Assembly (NCBI GenBank): GCA_019694555.1
Contig: JAIBBS010000060.1
Coordinates: 1-41,908, forward strand
Length of the DNA: 41,908 bases
Source: Nannocystaceae bacterium
GTDB lineage: Bacteria > Myxococcota_A > Polyangia > Nannocystales > Nannocystaceae
Direction of reading: 5' to 3'
Within the stretch, counting starts at the first letter, position 1. Every line of letters starts with the position of its first letter. Shown piece after piece: positions 1 to 9,616 of this stretch. The translations under genes were made by a program, and so were the position numbers. Under the pieces are notes generated by a model. The model searched no databases. It had not been told where the DNA came from and saw nothing but the letters and a program-made list of their open reading frames with translations.

Positions 1-1298
<1,298 letters not shown>

Positions 1299-1649
1299 GC
1301 GGGAGCGTCCGGATCCGCACCCCGGGCTCCGGGGTGGGCGAGGGCGGCGAGGCCACCCTTTTTGCCAGTGCGGGGAGCGTGCGTGGTCCGGGCCGAGGAA
1401 ACGAGCGGGGCCAGGACCGGGCGTGGGCAGACCAAGGTCGAAGGCAAGCGCGGCACTGCCCCAAGGGGCAGACGTCGGCCGCGTTCGGGCCAAGAGTCTA
1501 TCATTTCGACCCTGCGACGCGCGGCAGGTCGCACCCGCTCGCGCTGCGAAGGCCCGCTGGGGCGGCCGCCCACGATCCGCTGCCACGGGCGTCGGCGGGG
1601 GTGCCCGCGCGGCGCGACGCTGTGGTAAGGTCCCCCGGGCCGCCGATTC
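1299..1649. other. 351-bp divergent intergenic region
   Basis: This lies between the divergent kinase and acyl-CoA synthetase genes, so promoters for both should be here. I see a slightly less GC-rich patch near 1493-1512 and a TAAGGT hexamer at 1626-1631 that could be a -10 for the synthetase, without a convincing -35. No RNA gene and no protein with recognisable composition was found. Confidence 0.5.
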
Positions 1650-3593
1650 ATGGACGGAACTGCGTTCAAGGGCGATTGGAGCCCGAACCCGTCGGTCGCA
1701 TCGGTGCCTGCCGCGCTCGCGGCCGCGGCGGCCGGTCGGCCTGCCGCACCCGCGCTGCGACGCCGCGTGGCCGGCGCGTGGCGCCCGATGTCCTGGTCCG
1801 GGTGGCTCGAGGCCGCCCGCGAGATCGCAGCGGGTCTGCGCACCGGCGGCGTCGGAGTCGGGGACCAGGTCGCGGTCGTCGGGGTCGAAGGCGTGGCGTT
1901 CGCGCTGCTCGACGCGGGCATCGCGTTCGCGCAGGCGGTCTCGGTCGCGATCCCCTCGGCCTCACCGCCGCCCGAGATCGACGGCATGCTCGCGCAGGTC
2001 CACGCGCGCGCGCTGGTGATCGAGCCCGCGCTGACGGGCCGCTTGCTGGGCCTGTCGCACCGACCGTCGTGGGTCGTGACCGCCGCGCGCGACGACGACG
2101 ACGAGCGCGACGCCGAGGGCGACGCGCTGCCGACCCTCGCGAGCCTGCGCGCGAAGGGGCGGGCCGCGCTCGCGCACGACCCAGCCCTGCGCGCGGCGAT
2201 CGACGAGGCGCCGCGACGGCTGCGCGCCGACGATCCGTGGACGATCCTCTTCACGGCCGGCACCACCGGTGCACCCCGCGGCGTGCTGCTGACGCACGGC
2301 GGTGCGAGCTACCAAGGCCAGGCCATCGCGGCCGCCGCGGCGCTGGGCCCCGGCGACGACGCGCTGCTGGTGCTGCCGCTGTCGCAGATCTATGCCCGCG
2401 TCATGCTGCAGGCCGCGATCGCGGCGCAGTGCACGACCAGCTTCGGCAGCCCGCGCGCGCTGGAACGCGATCTCACCGAGCTGGGCCCGACGTGGCTGCC
2501 CGCGGTGCCCGAGCTGCTCGAGCGCATCGGCGCCGGGTTTCGTGCCGAGACCAGCGCGGCGGGCTTGGCCAAGCTCGCGCTCGAGCGTGCGCTCGAGGTC
2601 GGTCGACGCGCGCTGGCCCACGCCAGCCGCGGCGAGCCGCTGCCGCTGTCGCTCGCGCTGCAGCACAAGCTCGCGCACTCGACCGTGTTCGCGCGGCTGC
2701 GTGCGCGCCTGGGCGGGCGCCTGCGCTTCGTCGCGTGCGGCGGCGCGCCGCTGCGCCGCGAGCTCGCCGAGCTGTACCACGCCGCGGGTGTGGCGGTGCT
2801 CGAGGGCTATGGCCTCACCGAGGCCGGCGGCGTGGTCTGCTGCAATCGTCTGGCGAAGCATCGGCTGGGTACCGTTGGCGAGCCGCTGCCGGGCACGGCG
2901 GTGCGCATCGCCGACGACGGCGAGCTGCTGGTGCGCTCGCCGTCGCTGGGCACCCCCCTGCCGCAGGCCGATGCGCCGCCGCAGGCCGCGAGCGCCGGCG
3001 AGCGCGACCCCCAGGGCTTTCTCGCCACCGGCGACGTGGTCGAGCTGCAGCAGGGCATGGTGCGGCTGGTCGATCGCAAGCGCGACATCATCAAGACCCA
3101 GGCCGGCAAGCGCATCTCGCCGCAGAAGCTCGAGGCGCAGCTCGCCGGTGTGCTGGGCATCGCGCGCGCGCTGGTGCTCGGCGAGGGCGAGCGCGAGCTG
3201 GTGGCGCTGGTCGATCTCGACGAGCGCGAGCTGATGGCGCTGTCGCGGCGCGAGGGCCTGGGCTGTCGCAGCCGTGCCGACCTCGCGGCGCACCCGCGGA
3301 TCCGCCAGCAGGTCGCCGAGGGCGTCGCCGCGCTCAACGACACGCTCGCGCGGCACGAGCACATCGCCGACTTCGCGCTGCTGCCCGAGGCGCTGCAGCG
3401 ATGGCCGGGCGATCTCACCGGCACCGGTGCGGTGCGCCGCGACGCGATCGCCCGGCGCTACGCCGACGTGATCGCACGCATGCGCGCCGCGCTCGCCCAG
3501 GCGCCCGCGCGCGCCGACGAGTCGACCGGCTCCGCGCCGGCGCCGTGGGCGACGCACCGGCGCTCGACCGGGGCGCACCGCATCCCGCGTTGA
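1650..3593 (+). CDS. Long-chain acyl-CoA synthetase (AMP-binding, ANL superfamily)
   Basis: It likely activates a fatty acid with ATP to an acyl-adenylate and then to acyl-CoA (FadD15-like). The 647-aa length fits bacterial long-chain acyl-CoA synthetases. The phosphate-binding motif is at about residues 197-214 (FTAGTTGAPRG); it carries Ala and Arg where the family usually has Ser and Lys. GYGLTEAGG (A5) is at about 385, ATGDVV (A7) at about 458 and DRKRDIIKTQAGKRISP (A8/A10, with the catalytic-lysine region) at about 474-490. The start ATG follows the GC-rich divergent region; I see no strong Shine-Dalgarno. The C-terminus ends in an Ala/Pro/Thr-rich tail of about 35 residues. It stands alone, upstream of tRNA-Val. 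Chain-length preference cannot be read from the sequence. A medium-chain or carrier-protein-loading role is possible but less likely given the length. Confidence 0.9.
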   Translation: MDGTAFKGDWSPNPSVASVPAALAAAAAGRPAAPALRRRVAGAWRPMSWSGWLEAAREIAAGLRTGGVGVGDQVAVVGVEGVAFALLDAGIAFAQAVSVAIPSASPPPEIDGMLAQVHARALVIEPALTGRLLGLSHRPSWVVTAARDDDDERDAEGDALPTLASLRAKGRAALAHDPALRAAIDEAPRRLRADDPWTILFTAGTTGAPRGVLLTHGGASYQGQAIAAAAALGPGDDALLVLPLSQIYARVMLQAAIAAQCTTSFGSPRALERDLTELGPTWLPAVPELLERIGAGFRAETSAAGLAKLALERALEVGRRALAHASRGEPLPLSLALQHKLAHSTVFARLRARLGGRLRFVACGGAPLRRELAELYHAAGVAVLEGYGLTEAGGVVCCNRLAKHRLGTVGEPLPGTAVRIADDGELLVRSPSLGTPLPQADAPPQAASAGERDPQGFLATGDVVELQQGMVRLVDRKRDIIKTQAGKRISPQKLEAQLAGVLGIARALVLGEGERELVALVDLDERELMALSRREGLGCRSRADLAAHPRIRQQVAEGVAALNDTLARHEHIADFALLPEALQRWPGDLTGTGAVRRDAIARRYADVIARMRAALAQAPARADESTGSAPAPWATHRRSTGAHRIPR

Positions 3594-3690
3594 CGCCGGC
3601 AGCCCGCCAGTCCCGCGGCCCGGCCCCGGGCGCCCGGCCACCGCGAATGCCCCCTGCGGCGCCTCGAAGCGGCCACCGCTGCGCGTGGGC

Positions 3691-3719
3691 TTGACCCCTG
3701 CGCCGACTCGCGCTAAACG
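3691..3719 (+). promoter_or_regulatory. Promoter of tRNA-Val
   Basis: TTGACC (3691-3696), a 17-nt spacer, then TAAACG (3714-3719). It ends 14 nt before the mature tRNA 5' end, as expected for a housekeeping-sigma promoter. It is one of the clearest -35/-10 pairs in the window. Confidence 0.6.
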
Positions 3720-3733
3720 GCGTCCCCACCGAT

Positions 3734-3805
3734 AGGGCCGTAGCTCAGGGGTAGAGCGCTACCTTGACACGGTAGAGGTCGACGGTTCGAGACCGTCCGG
3801 CCCTA
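3734..3805 (+). tRNA. tRNA-Val (anticodon GAC)
   Basis: A full cloverleaf can be folded. The acceptor stem is AGGGCCG/CGGCCCT (7 bp), the D stem GCTC/GAGC, and the anticodon stem CTACC/GGTAG with loop TTGACAC, giving anticodon GAC. The variable loop is 5 nt and the T arm GACGG-TTCGAGA-CCGTC, with discriminator A at 3805. CCA is not encoded. It reads the GTC codons favoured in this GC-rich genome. Confidence 0.95.
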
Positions 3806-3883
3806 CGAGCGGACGCCGTCGACTGCCTTGCGTGCAGTCGCGGCGCCCCAGCGGTGGGCCGCGTCGCCATGCACTTTCGTGGC

Positions 3884-3913
3884 TTGACGTGGGCCAGCCC
3901 GCGGGCCCAAGCT
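3884..3913 (+). promoter_or_regulatory. Possible infC promoter
   Basis: TTGACG (3884-3889) is a good -35. With an 18-nt spacer it is followed by CAAGCT (3908-3913), a weak -10. It lies about 93 nt upstream of the chosen infC start, leaving a leader that could carry regulation. Called mainly from the -35. Confidence 0.35.
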
Positions 3914-3993
3914 CCCACCCGCCGCGGCCGTGCCCGCGCGGACCCGAGGGTCTGCGACGCTCGTCTCGGATCGCGGCGCGCTCGACGTCAACC

Positions 3994-4008
3994 GGAGACA
4001 CGACCATC
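3994..4008 (+). promoter_or_regulatory. Shine-Dalgarno that fixes an ATC start for infC
   Basis: GGAG (3994-3997) stands 8 nt before ATC at 4006-4008. No ATG, GTG or TTG in this frame sits in a sensible place before the conserved IF3 N-domain. The well-spaced Shine-Dalgarno and the family habit of rare AUU/AUC starts therefore support ATC. Confidence 0.75.
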
Positions 4009-4731
4009 TCTCGCTCGAAATCCAGACCCCCTCCGCGCCCCTCGGAACAACACCGCGTCGGTCGCCGGATTCGCGCTCGCGAAGTCCGTGTCATCGACGA
4101 GCAGGGCGAGCAGCGCGGAATCATGTCCACGCAAGACGCGATGGAGCTGGCTGCGACTGCTGGCTTGCAACTGGTGGAGGTCAATCCGAAGGCCAATCCA
4201 CCGGTCTGCAAGATCATGGATTACGGCAAGTTCAAGTACGAGTCGGCCAAGCGCGAGCGGGAAGCGAAGAAGAACCAGAAGACCTCCGAGCTCAAGGAGG
4301 TCAAGTTCCGCCCCAAGACGCACGAGCACGACTTCGACTTCAAGCTGCGCCACATCCGACGCTTCCTCTCCGAGGGCGACAAGGTCCGCCTGGTCGTGCA
4401 GTTCCGCGGCCGCGAGATCACCCACCCCGAGACCGGACGCGCGATCCTCGATCGCGTGTGCAAGGGCGTGGTCGACCTCGCGACCGTCGCGCAGATGGCC
4501 CAGCTCGAGGGCAACCGCTTGAACATGGTGCTCGCGCCCAAGCCCCAGCGCGGCGGCGCGGCGGCCCCGCGGCCGCGCCCGGCGACGCCGGCGGCCGGTG
4601 GTGCAGCCCCGGCGACCGTGGCGACGACCGATCCCGACCTCGAAGATCTGCCGCCGTTGCCCGACGAGGACGACGACGACGACGAGGACGAGGACGACGC
4701 CGAGGGCGGCGAAGCGGCTGCGGAGGGCTGA
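4006..4731 (+). CDS. infC: Translation initiation factor IF-3 with acidic C-terminal tail
   Basis: IF3 binds the 30S subunit, blocks premature 50S joining and checks start-codon/initiator pairing. With the ATC start the protein is 241 aa. The N-domain ([12 protein letters not shown] from about residue 24; [21 protein letters not shown]) leads through a basic linker into the C-domain ([33 protein letters not shown]), ending near residue 180. About 60 extra residues follow, first Ala/Pro/Arg-rich and then very acidic (runs of Asp and Glu). Ordinary IF3 is about 175-180 aa. The Myxococcus xanthus IF3 homologue Dsg is known for a C-terminal extension and a rare AUC start, so both features fit that lineage. 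The AUC start probably allows autoregulation, because IF3 discriminates against non-canonical starts. It heads the infC-rpmI-rplT-pheS-pheT block. Confidence 0.95.
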   Translation: MSRSKSRPPPRPSEQHRVGRRIRAREVRVIDEQGEQRGIMSTQDAMELAATAGLQLVEVNPKANPPVCKIMDYGKFKYESAKREREAKKNQKTSELKEVKFRPKTHEHDFDFKLRHIRRFLSEGDKVRLVVQFRGREITHPETGRAILDRVCKGVVDLATVAQMAQLEGNRLNMVLAPKPQRGGAAAPRPRPATPAAGGAAPATVATTDPDLEDLPPLPDEDDDDDEDEDDAEGGEAAAEG

Positions 4732-4880
4732 GGCCCGTCCGCAGGGCGCCGGCGCCCGTTCCCACGACAGATTCGCGTGGCCCCGCCCCCGGGGCCCCGT
4801 CCGTGCCGCGGCCTGTCGCCCACGCACGCCGGGGCGCACCGGGCCCTGTGGCCCCGACCACCGGCAGGCCGCGCGGGCGC

Positions 4881-4909
4881 TTGCCGGCGCCGCCTTTCTT
4901 CGGTACAAG
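4881..4909 (+). promoter_or_regulatory. Promoter of rpmI-rplT
   Basis: TTGCCG (4881-4886), a 17-nt spacer, then TACAAG (4904-4909), 19 nt before the rpmI ATG. It lies in the 197-bp gap after infC, so the ribosomal-protein genes appear to have their own promoter with a short leader. The leader looks too short to hold an L20-binding structure of the Bacillus or E. coli kind. Confidence 0.5.
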
Positions 4910-4928
4910 CCCGCTCCCCGGGGTCCCC

Positions 4929-5132
4929 ATGACCAAGATGAAGTCCCATAGCGGTGCCAAGAAGCGTTTTCGCTTCTCCGCGACCGGCAAGGCCAAGCGC
5001 AAGCACAGCCACAAGAACCATATCTTGACCAAGAAGAACGCCGATCGCGTTCGCCGGCTGCGCGGCACCACCGTCGTGTCCGAGCCGGATCAGATCCGCA
5101 TCGAACTGATGCTGCCCCATGGGGGAAGGTGA
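4929..5132 (+). CDS. rpmI: 50S ribosomal protein L35
   Basis: A small, very basic 67-aa protein of the large subunit, at the usual length for L35. It has the family pattern: [12 protein letters not shown] near the start, then [18 protein letters not shown] and [12 protein letters not shown]. The ATG at 4929 is preceded by no strong Shine-Dalgarno. The stop is 3 nt before the rplT ATG, so the two are translationally linked. It sits in the conserved infC-rpmI-rplT order. Confidence 0.97.
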   Translation: MTKMKSHSGAKKRFRFSATGKAKRKHSHKNHILTKKNADRVRRLRGTTVVSEPDQIRIELMLPHGGR

Positions 5133-5135
5133 GCC

Positions 5136-5489
5136 ATGCCGCGCGCAAAACGAGGATTCAAGGCCCGCCGTCGTCGCAACCGCGTCCTCAAGTTCGCGCA
5201 GGGCTTCGTCGCCGGTCGTCGTCGCATGTGGCGGCGCGCGGTCGAGGCCGTGCACCGCGCGTGGATGCACGCGTACCGCGGTCGCAAGAACAAGAAGCGC
5301 CTGATGCGTCGGCTGTGGATCGCCCGCATCAACGCCGGTGCCCGCATCAACGGCACCAGCTACAGCCGTCTGGTCGACGCGCTCGGTCGCGCCGGCATCG
5401 AGATCGACCGCAAGGTCCTGGCCGAGCTCGCGGTCACCGATCCGGGCGCGTTCGCCAAGATCGTGCAGACCGCGACTGCTGCGGCCTGA
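5136..5489 (+). CDS. rplT: 50S ribosomal protein L20
   Basis: 117 aa, the standard length. L20 is a primary 23S rRNA-binding assembly protein of the large subunit. The N-terminal Arg/Lys-rich helix ([21 protein letters not shown]) and the conserved [20 protein letters not shown] block are clear, followed by the globular end ([21 protein letters not shown]). A GGAAGG Shine-Dalgarno lies inside the end of rpmI. In other bacteria L20 represses its own operon; I see no obvious regulatory fold here. Confidence 0.98.
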   Translation: MPRAKRGFKARRRRNRVLKFAQGFVAGRRRMWRRAVEAVHRAWMHAYRGRKNKKRLMRRLWIARINAGARINGTSYSRLVDALGRAGIEIDRKVLAELAVTDPGAFAKIVQTATAAA

Positions 5490-5569
5490 GTCCGCGCCCG
5501 CGCGCGTGACCCCCGGCGCGAGTCGGCGCCGCCCAGCCCGGGCGTGCTCCGGCTCGCGCGCGCGTTTGG

Positions 5570-5575
5570 TATCGT
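5570..5575 (+). promoter_or_regulatory. Possible -10 of pheS (leaderless start)
   Basis: TATCGT ends 6 nt before the pheS GTG at 5582, which would place the transcript start at or next to the start codon. No Shine-Dalgarno and only a poor -35 (around 5545-5552) are seen. pheS could also be read through from rplT, 92 nt upstream. Confidence 0.3.
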
Positions 5576-5581
5576 TCGCAC

Positions 5582-6634
5582 GTGTCCGACGACGATGCGC
5601 TCACGCGAATGCGGCATGCATTCGCCGAGGTCGAGCTGCCTGCCACGCGCACGCTCGACGAGGCCTATGCCGTCAAGGTCAAGTACCTCGGCAAGAAGGG
5701 CCTCGTCACCGAGCTGTCGCGCGCGCTGGGTTCGCTGCCGCCCGACGTCCGCCGCGAGCGGGGCCAGCAGGTCAACGCGCTCAAGGCCGCGCTCGAGCAG
5801 GCCTACGACGATCACTGCCGCGCGCTGACCGAGCAGGCCGAGCAGGCCGCGCTCGCGACGTTCGAGGATCTCACCGACGTCGTCGCGCCCGAGCCCGGCA
5901 CGCTGCACCCACTGACCCGCACCCGTCGCGCGCTCGAGCGCGTGTTCGCATCGCTGGGCTTCGACGTCGCCGACGGGCCCCACGTCGAGCTCGCGCGGCT
6001 CAACTTCGACGATCTCAACATCGGCCCCGATCACCCCGCGCGCGACATGGCCGACACCTTCTTCGTCGCGCCGCCGCCGGGCTCGCGCTGGCAGCCCGGC
6101 GATCTGGTGCTGCGCACGCACACCTCGCCGGTGCAGGTGCGGACGATGCTCGAGCGCACGCCGCCGATCCGCATCGTCGCGCTGGGCACGGTGTTCCGCC
6201 GCGACGACGACGCGACCCACAGCCCGATGTTCCACCAGATCGAGGGCCTGTGCGTCGACGAGGGCACCAGCTTGGCCGATCTGCGCGCGACGCTGTACCG
6301 CTTCGTGAGCGCGCTGTTCGAGCGCGAGCTGCAGGTGCGCTTCCGGCCGTCGTTCTTCCCGTTCGTCGAGCCCGGCGCGGAGTTCGACATGCAGTGCCCG
6401 TTCTGCGGCGGCAAGGGTTGCTCGGTGTGCAAGGGCAGCGGTTGGATCGAGCTCGGCGGCGCCGGCATGGTCCACCCCGCGGTGTTCGAGGCCTGCGGCA
6501 TCGATGCCGAGCGCTACACCGGCTGGGCGTTCGGCTTCGGCATCGATCGCATGGCGATGCTGATGCACCAGGTGCCGGATCTGCGGCTGTTGTTCGAAGG
6601 TGACGTCCGGTTCTTGGAGCAGTTCCCATGCTGA
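5582..6634 (+). CDS. pheS: Phenylalanine-tRNA ligase alpha subunit
   Basis: Catalytic subunit of the alpha2-beta2 enzyme that charges tRNA-Phe. It is 350 aa, starting at GTG. An N-terminal coiled coil (about residues 1-100, with KYLGKKGLVTELSR) precedes the class II synthetase core: motif 1 region HPARDMADTF (about 151), motif 2 FRRDDDATHSPMFHQIEGL (about 204) and motif 3 GFGIDRMAML (about 317). Between motifs 2 and 3 is a CPFCGGKGCSVCKGSGW loop (about 271) with four cysteines, a zinc-knuckle-like variant found in some bacterial PheS proteins. The last four bases of the stop region overlap the pheT ATG (ATGCTGA), indicating coupled translation of the two subunits. Confidence 0.97.
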   Translation: MSDDDALTRMRHAFAEVELPATRTLDEAYAVKVKYLGKKGLVTELSRALGSLPPDVRRERGQQVNALKAALEQAYDDHCRALTEQAEQAALATFEDLTDVVAPEPGTLHPLTRTRRALERVFASLGFDVADGPHVELARLNFDDLNIGPDHPARDMADTFFVAPPPGSRWQPGDLVLRTHTSPVQVRTMLERTPPIRIVALGTVFRRDDDATHSPMFHQIEGLCVDEGTSLADLRATLYRFVSALFERELQVRFRPSFFPFVEPGAEFDMQCPFCGGKGCSVCKGSGWIELGGAGMVHPAVFEACGIDAERYTGWAFGFGIDRMAMLMHQVPDLRLLFEGDVRFLEQFPC

Positions 6635-9120
6635 TCTCGCGGCAATGGTTGAGCGAGCTGCTCACGCCCGGCGCGCTGCCGTCCGACGACGCGGCGCTGT
6701 GCGCCGCGCTGACCAGCCTGGGGCTCGAGGTCGAGGGCTGCACGCGTCACGGCGACGGCCTCGACGAGGTCGTCGTCGCCGAGATCGTCGCGGTCGCACC
6801 GCACCCGGGCGCCGATCGCCTGCGCGTGGTGCAGCTGCACGACGGTCGCGGCGTGCAGACGGTGGTGTGCGGCGCGAGCAACGTGCCGGCGCCAGGCGGC
6901 AAGGTCGCGTACGCGCGGCCGGGCACGGTGCTGCCCGGCGGCCTCGCGATCGGGGCCAAGCCGGTGCGCGGGGTCGACAGCGCCGGCATGATCGCGTCCG
7001 AGGCCGAGCTCGACATCGGCGGTGACGACAGCGGCATCTTGGTGCTGCCGATCGACACCGCGCGGGGCCAGAGCCTGGCCGCGGCGCTGCCGGGCGTGCG
7101 CGACACCGTGGTCGAGCTGTCGGTGACGCCCAACCGTCCCGACGCGCTGGGCCACGTCGGCGTCGCGCGGGATCTCGCGGTGCGTCTGGACGCGGCGCTG
7201 CAGGTGCCGCAGCTGGCGTTGCCCGCGGTCGCGCCGGCGGAGGATCTGGTGGCGCTGCAGGCCCCGTCGCGCTGCGGTCGCTACTACGGCGTCGCCTTCG
7301 AGCACGCCACCGTCGCGCCGTCGCCGGCGTGGGCGCGCGTGCGGCTGCACCGGCTGGGCCTGCGCGCGCTGTCGAACGTGGTCGACGTCACCAACCTCGT
7401 GCTCATGCTGTGGGGCCAGCCGCTGCACGCGTTCGACCGCGCGCAGCTGGCCGAGGGTCGCGTGGTGGTCCGCTGCGCGCGCGAGGGCGAGCGCATGATC
7501 CTGCTCGACGACCGCGAGCTGACGCTGTCGGCCGAGGACCTCGTCATCGCCGACGCGCGCGAGCCCATGGCGCTGGCCGGCATCATGGGCGGGCAGCGCT
7601 CGGGTGTGGCCTCGGGCAGCAGCACACTGCTGCTCGAGGCGGCATGGTTCGCGCCCGCGTTCGTGCGCCGCAGCGCGCGGCGCCACGGCGTGCTCACCGA
7701 CAGCAGCCACCGCTTCGAGCGCGGCGTCGATCACGGCGACGGCCTGCGCTTCGCGTGCGCGCAGGCCTGCGCGTGGCTGAGCGAGCTGTGCGGCGCGCGG
7801 CCGATCGCGCTGCAGCAGCGCGACGGCGAGCTGCCGCCGCCTCGGCGCATCGTGTACCGCCCCGCACGCGCGGCCGCGGTGCTCGGCCTCGAGGTCCCGA
7901 GCGCCGACGCGCAGCGCATCCTCGCGGGCGTGGGCGTGGCGCTCGACACCGCCGACGCGGCCGCGTGGCGCTGCGTCGCGCCCAGTCACCGCCCCGATCT
8001 CGAGCGCGAGGTCGATCTGATCGACGAGGTCGTGCGTCACTACGGGCTCGATCGGCTGCCGATGCGCATGACGCCGCCGTCGGCCCCCGCGACCGCGGGA
8101 CGGCCGGCCGTGCGCGCGCGGCAGCGCACCGCCGCGATCGTCACCGACGCGCTGCGCGAGTGTGGCCTGCACGAGCTGGTGCAGATGGCGTTCGGCTCGG
8201 CGAGCGCGCTCGCCGTCACCGGCGACGACGCGGCCGCCGACGACATCGTGCGCGTGACCAACCCGATGCGCACCGAGGCCGGCGTGCTGCGCACGCACCT
8301 GCTGCCGGGCATGCTCGACGCGGTCGCGCTCAACCTCGCGCGGCACGGCCGACCGCTGCGGCTGTTCGAGTGCGGTCGGGTCTATCGCCACGGCCCGCAC
8401 CCGGTCGACGACGGTCCCTGCGCCGACATCGATCGCACGCTGCCGCACGAGCCCATGCGCGCGGCGGTGGTGCTGGCCGCACCCGAGCCGGCCGAGGCCT
8501 CGCCGCGCCGCGTCGGCGAGGCGCTGCTGCACGCGCTCGCGCGGCTGGGCAGCGCCGCGACCGTGCGCGTGCCGGCCGAGCCGGTGGCGTGGCTGCATCC
8601 GGGCGCGCAGGCCGAGATCGTCGCGGACGACGGCGTCGTGGTCGGTCGCTTCGGTCGCGTGCACCCGCGCGCGCTGGCGCCGTGGTCGCTGCCGCGCGGG
8701 GCAGGGGTCTGCTACGGCGAGCTGTGGCTCGAGCGGTTGCCCGATCTCCGGGTGCCACGCTACGCCGCACTGCCGCGCTTCCCCGCGTCGGCGCGCGATC
8801 TGTCGCTCGACGTCGCGGTCGATCTGCCCGCGGGTGTCATCATCGAGGCGCTGCAGCAGGCTGCGATCGCGGTCGCGGCCACCGGCGACGATCCACCGCG
8901 GCTGGTCGCAGGGGATCGTGCCCGCGCGGCGATCGAGTGGCTCGAGGACTACCGCGGCGAGGGCATCGCCGCCGGTCGTCGTGCGGTGCTGCTGCGGCTG
9001 CACTACCGCGCGCAGGGGCGATCGATCACCGACGAGGAGGTGCACGCGCTGCACATGCGCATCGTCGACACGGCCCTCGTCGCGCTCGCGCAGCGCGACG
9101 GTGCGCTGCGTCGGCGCTAG
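6628..9120 (+). CDS. pheT: Phenylalanine-tRNA ligase beta subunit
   Basis: Non-catalytic partner of PheS that binds tRNA and edits mischarged Tyr-tRNA-Phe. The 830-aa length is typical. The order is an N-terminal OB-type tRNA-binding domain (VVVAEIVAVAPHPGADRLRVV, about 48-150), B3/B4 editing region with SNVVDVTNLVLMLWGQPLHAFD (about 250), B5 domain (about 400-470, RPDLEREVDLIDEVVRHYG), an inactive synthetase-like core, and a C-terminal ferredoxin-fold anticodon-binding domain (from about 710, LPRFPASARDLSL). It overlaps pheS by 7 nt. An insertion-like stretch rich in Pro/Glu near 600-640 is less conserved. No sign of damage. Confidence 0.97.
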   Translation: MLISRQWLSELLTPGALPSDDAALCAALTSLGLEVEGCTRHGDGLDEVVVAEIVAVAPHPGADRLRVVQLHDGRGVQTVVCGASNVPAPGGKVAYARPGTVLPGGLAIGAKPVRGVDSAGMIASEAELDIGGDDSGILVLPIDTARGQSLAAALPGVRDTVVELSVTPNRPDALGHVGVARDLAVRLDAALQVPQLALPAVAPAEDLVALQAPSRCGRYYGVAFEHATVAPSPAWARVRLHRLGLRALSNVVDVTNLVLMLWGQPLHAFDRAQLAEGRVVVRCAREGERMILLDDRELTLSAEDLVIADAREPMALAGIMGGQRSGVASGSSTLLLEAAWFAPAFVRRSARRHGVLTDSSHRFERGVDHGDGLRFACAQACAWLSELCGARPIALQQRDGELPPPRRIVYRPARAAAVLGLEVPSADAQRILAGVGVALDTADAAAWRCVAPSHRPDLEREVDLIDEVVRHYGLDRLPMRMTPPSAPATAGRPAVRARQRTAAIVTDALRECGLHELVQMAFGSASALAVTGDDAAADDIVRVTNPMRTEAGVLRTHLLPGMLDAVALNLARHGRPLRLFECGRVYRHGPHPVDDGPCADIDRTLPHEPMRAAVVLAAPEPAEASPRRVGEALLHALARLGSAATVRVPAEPVAWLHPGAQAEIVADDGVVVGRFGRVHPRALAPWSLPRGAGVCYGELWLERLPDLRVPRYAALPRFPASARDLSLDVAVDLPAGVIIEALQQAAIAVAATGDDPPRLVAGDRARAAIEWLEDYRGEGIAAGRRAVLLRLHYRAQGRSITDEEVHALHMRIVDTALVALAQRDGALRRR

Positions 9121-9239
9121 CCGTCGGGCCCGTCGCCGCGCATGCGGCCGGGCCGCGCCCACGCACGACGATTCGAGGGGCGCCTCGCGGCGAAAAGCGG
9201 GGTGCTACGCCCACGCGCGTCGAGGGTGTGGCGCTGCGC

Positions 9240-9268
9240 TTGCGCGCGCAGCCGGGATCGGCAAGGAT
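9240..9268 (+). promoter_or_regulatory. Weak promoter candidate for the IHF/HU gene
   Basis: TTGCGC (9240-9245), a 17-nt spacer, then AAGGAT (9263-9268), which ends 10 nt before the ATG. The match to the -10 consensus is weak. The 158-bp gap after pheT otherwise shows nothing definite. Confidence 0.25.
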
Positions 9269-9278
9269 CCCCGGACGC

Positions 9279-9596
9279 ATGACGAAGGCCGACATCATCG
9301 ATCGCGTGTGCGATGTCGTCGGTGGCTTCTCCAAGAAGGAGGCCGCCGACCTCGTCGAGAAGATCTTCGATGTCATGAAGCAGACGCTCGAGACCGGTGA
9401 GAAGATCAAGATCTCGGGCTTCGGCAACTTCCTCGTGCGCGAGAAGAAGCCGCGACCGGGTCGCAATCCCCAGACCGGCACCGAGATCACGATCGAGGCC
9501 CGCAAGGTGCTGACGTTCAAGCCCTCGCCGGTGCTCAAGCAGGCGCTCAACCAGCCGCTCGATGCGCCGCTGCCCGGCGCCGGCGATCGACCCTAG
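9279..9596 (+). CDS. ihfA: IHF alpha / HU-family DNA-bending protein
   Basis: A 105-aa histone-like protein that bends DNA and shapes the nucleoid. The whole family pattern is present: MTKADIIDRV, the dimer helices with FSKKEAADLVEKIFDVMKQ, GEKIKISGFGNF, the DNA-arm region RPGRNPQTGTEITI with its proline, then VLTFKPSPVLK. The C-terminus has about 10 extra residues. Position directly after pheT and before a MerR-type gene matches the ihfA locus of proteobacteria, favouring IHF alpha over HU. No beta subunit gene is in the window. Confidence 0.93.
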   Translation: MTKADIIDRVCDVVGGFSKKEAADLVEKIFDVMKQTLETGEKIKISGFGNFLVREKKPRPGRNPQTGTEITIEARKVLTFKPSPVLKQALNQPLDAPLPGAGDRP

Positions 9597-9616
9597 GCCC
9601 CGGAGCGCCGCACGCG

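Noticed and set aside
1334..3694. 786-codon plus-strand frame
   Set aside because: It overlaps the acyl-CoA synthetase gene in another frame and translates to an Arg/Ala-rich sequence without any family motif.
4660..4700. Microsatellite-like GAC/GAG run
   Set aside because: It is in frame and encodes the acidic IF3 tail, so it needs no separate explanation.
6514..9162. 882-codon minus-strand frame opposite pheS/pheT
   Set aside because: It is the complement of well-conserved pheT; its translation is low-complexity Arg/His/Gln-rich.
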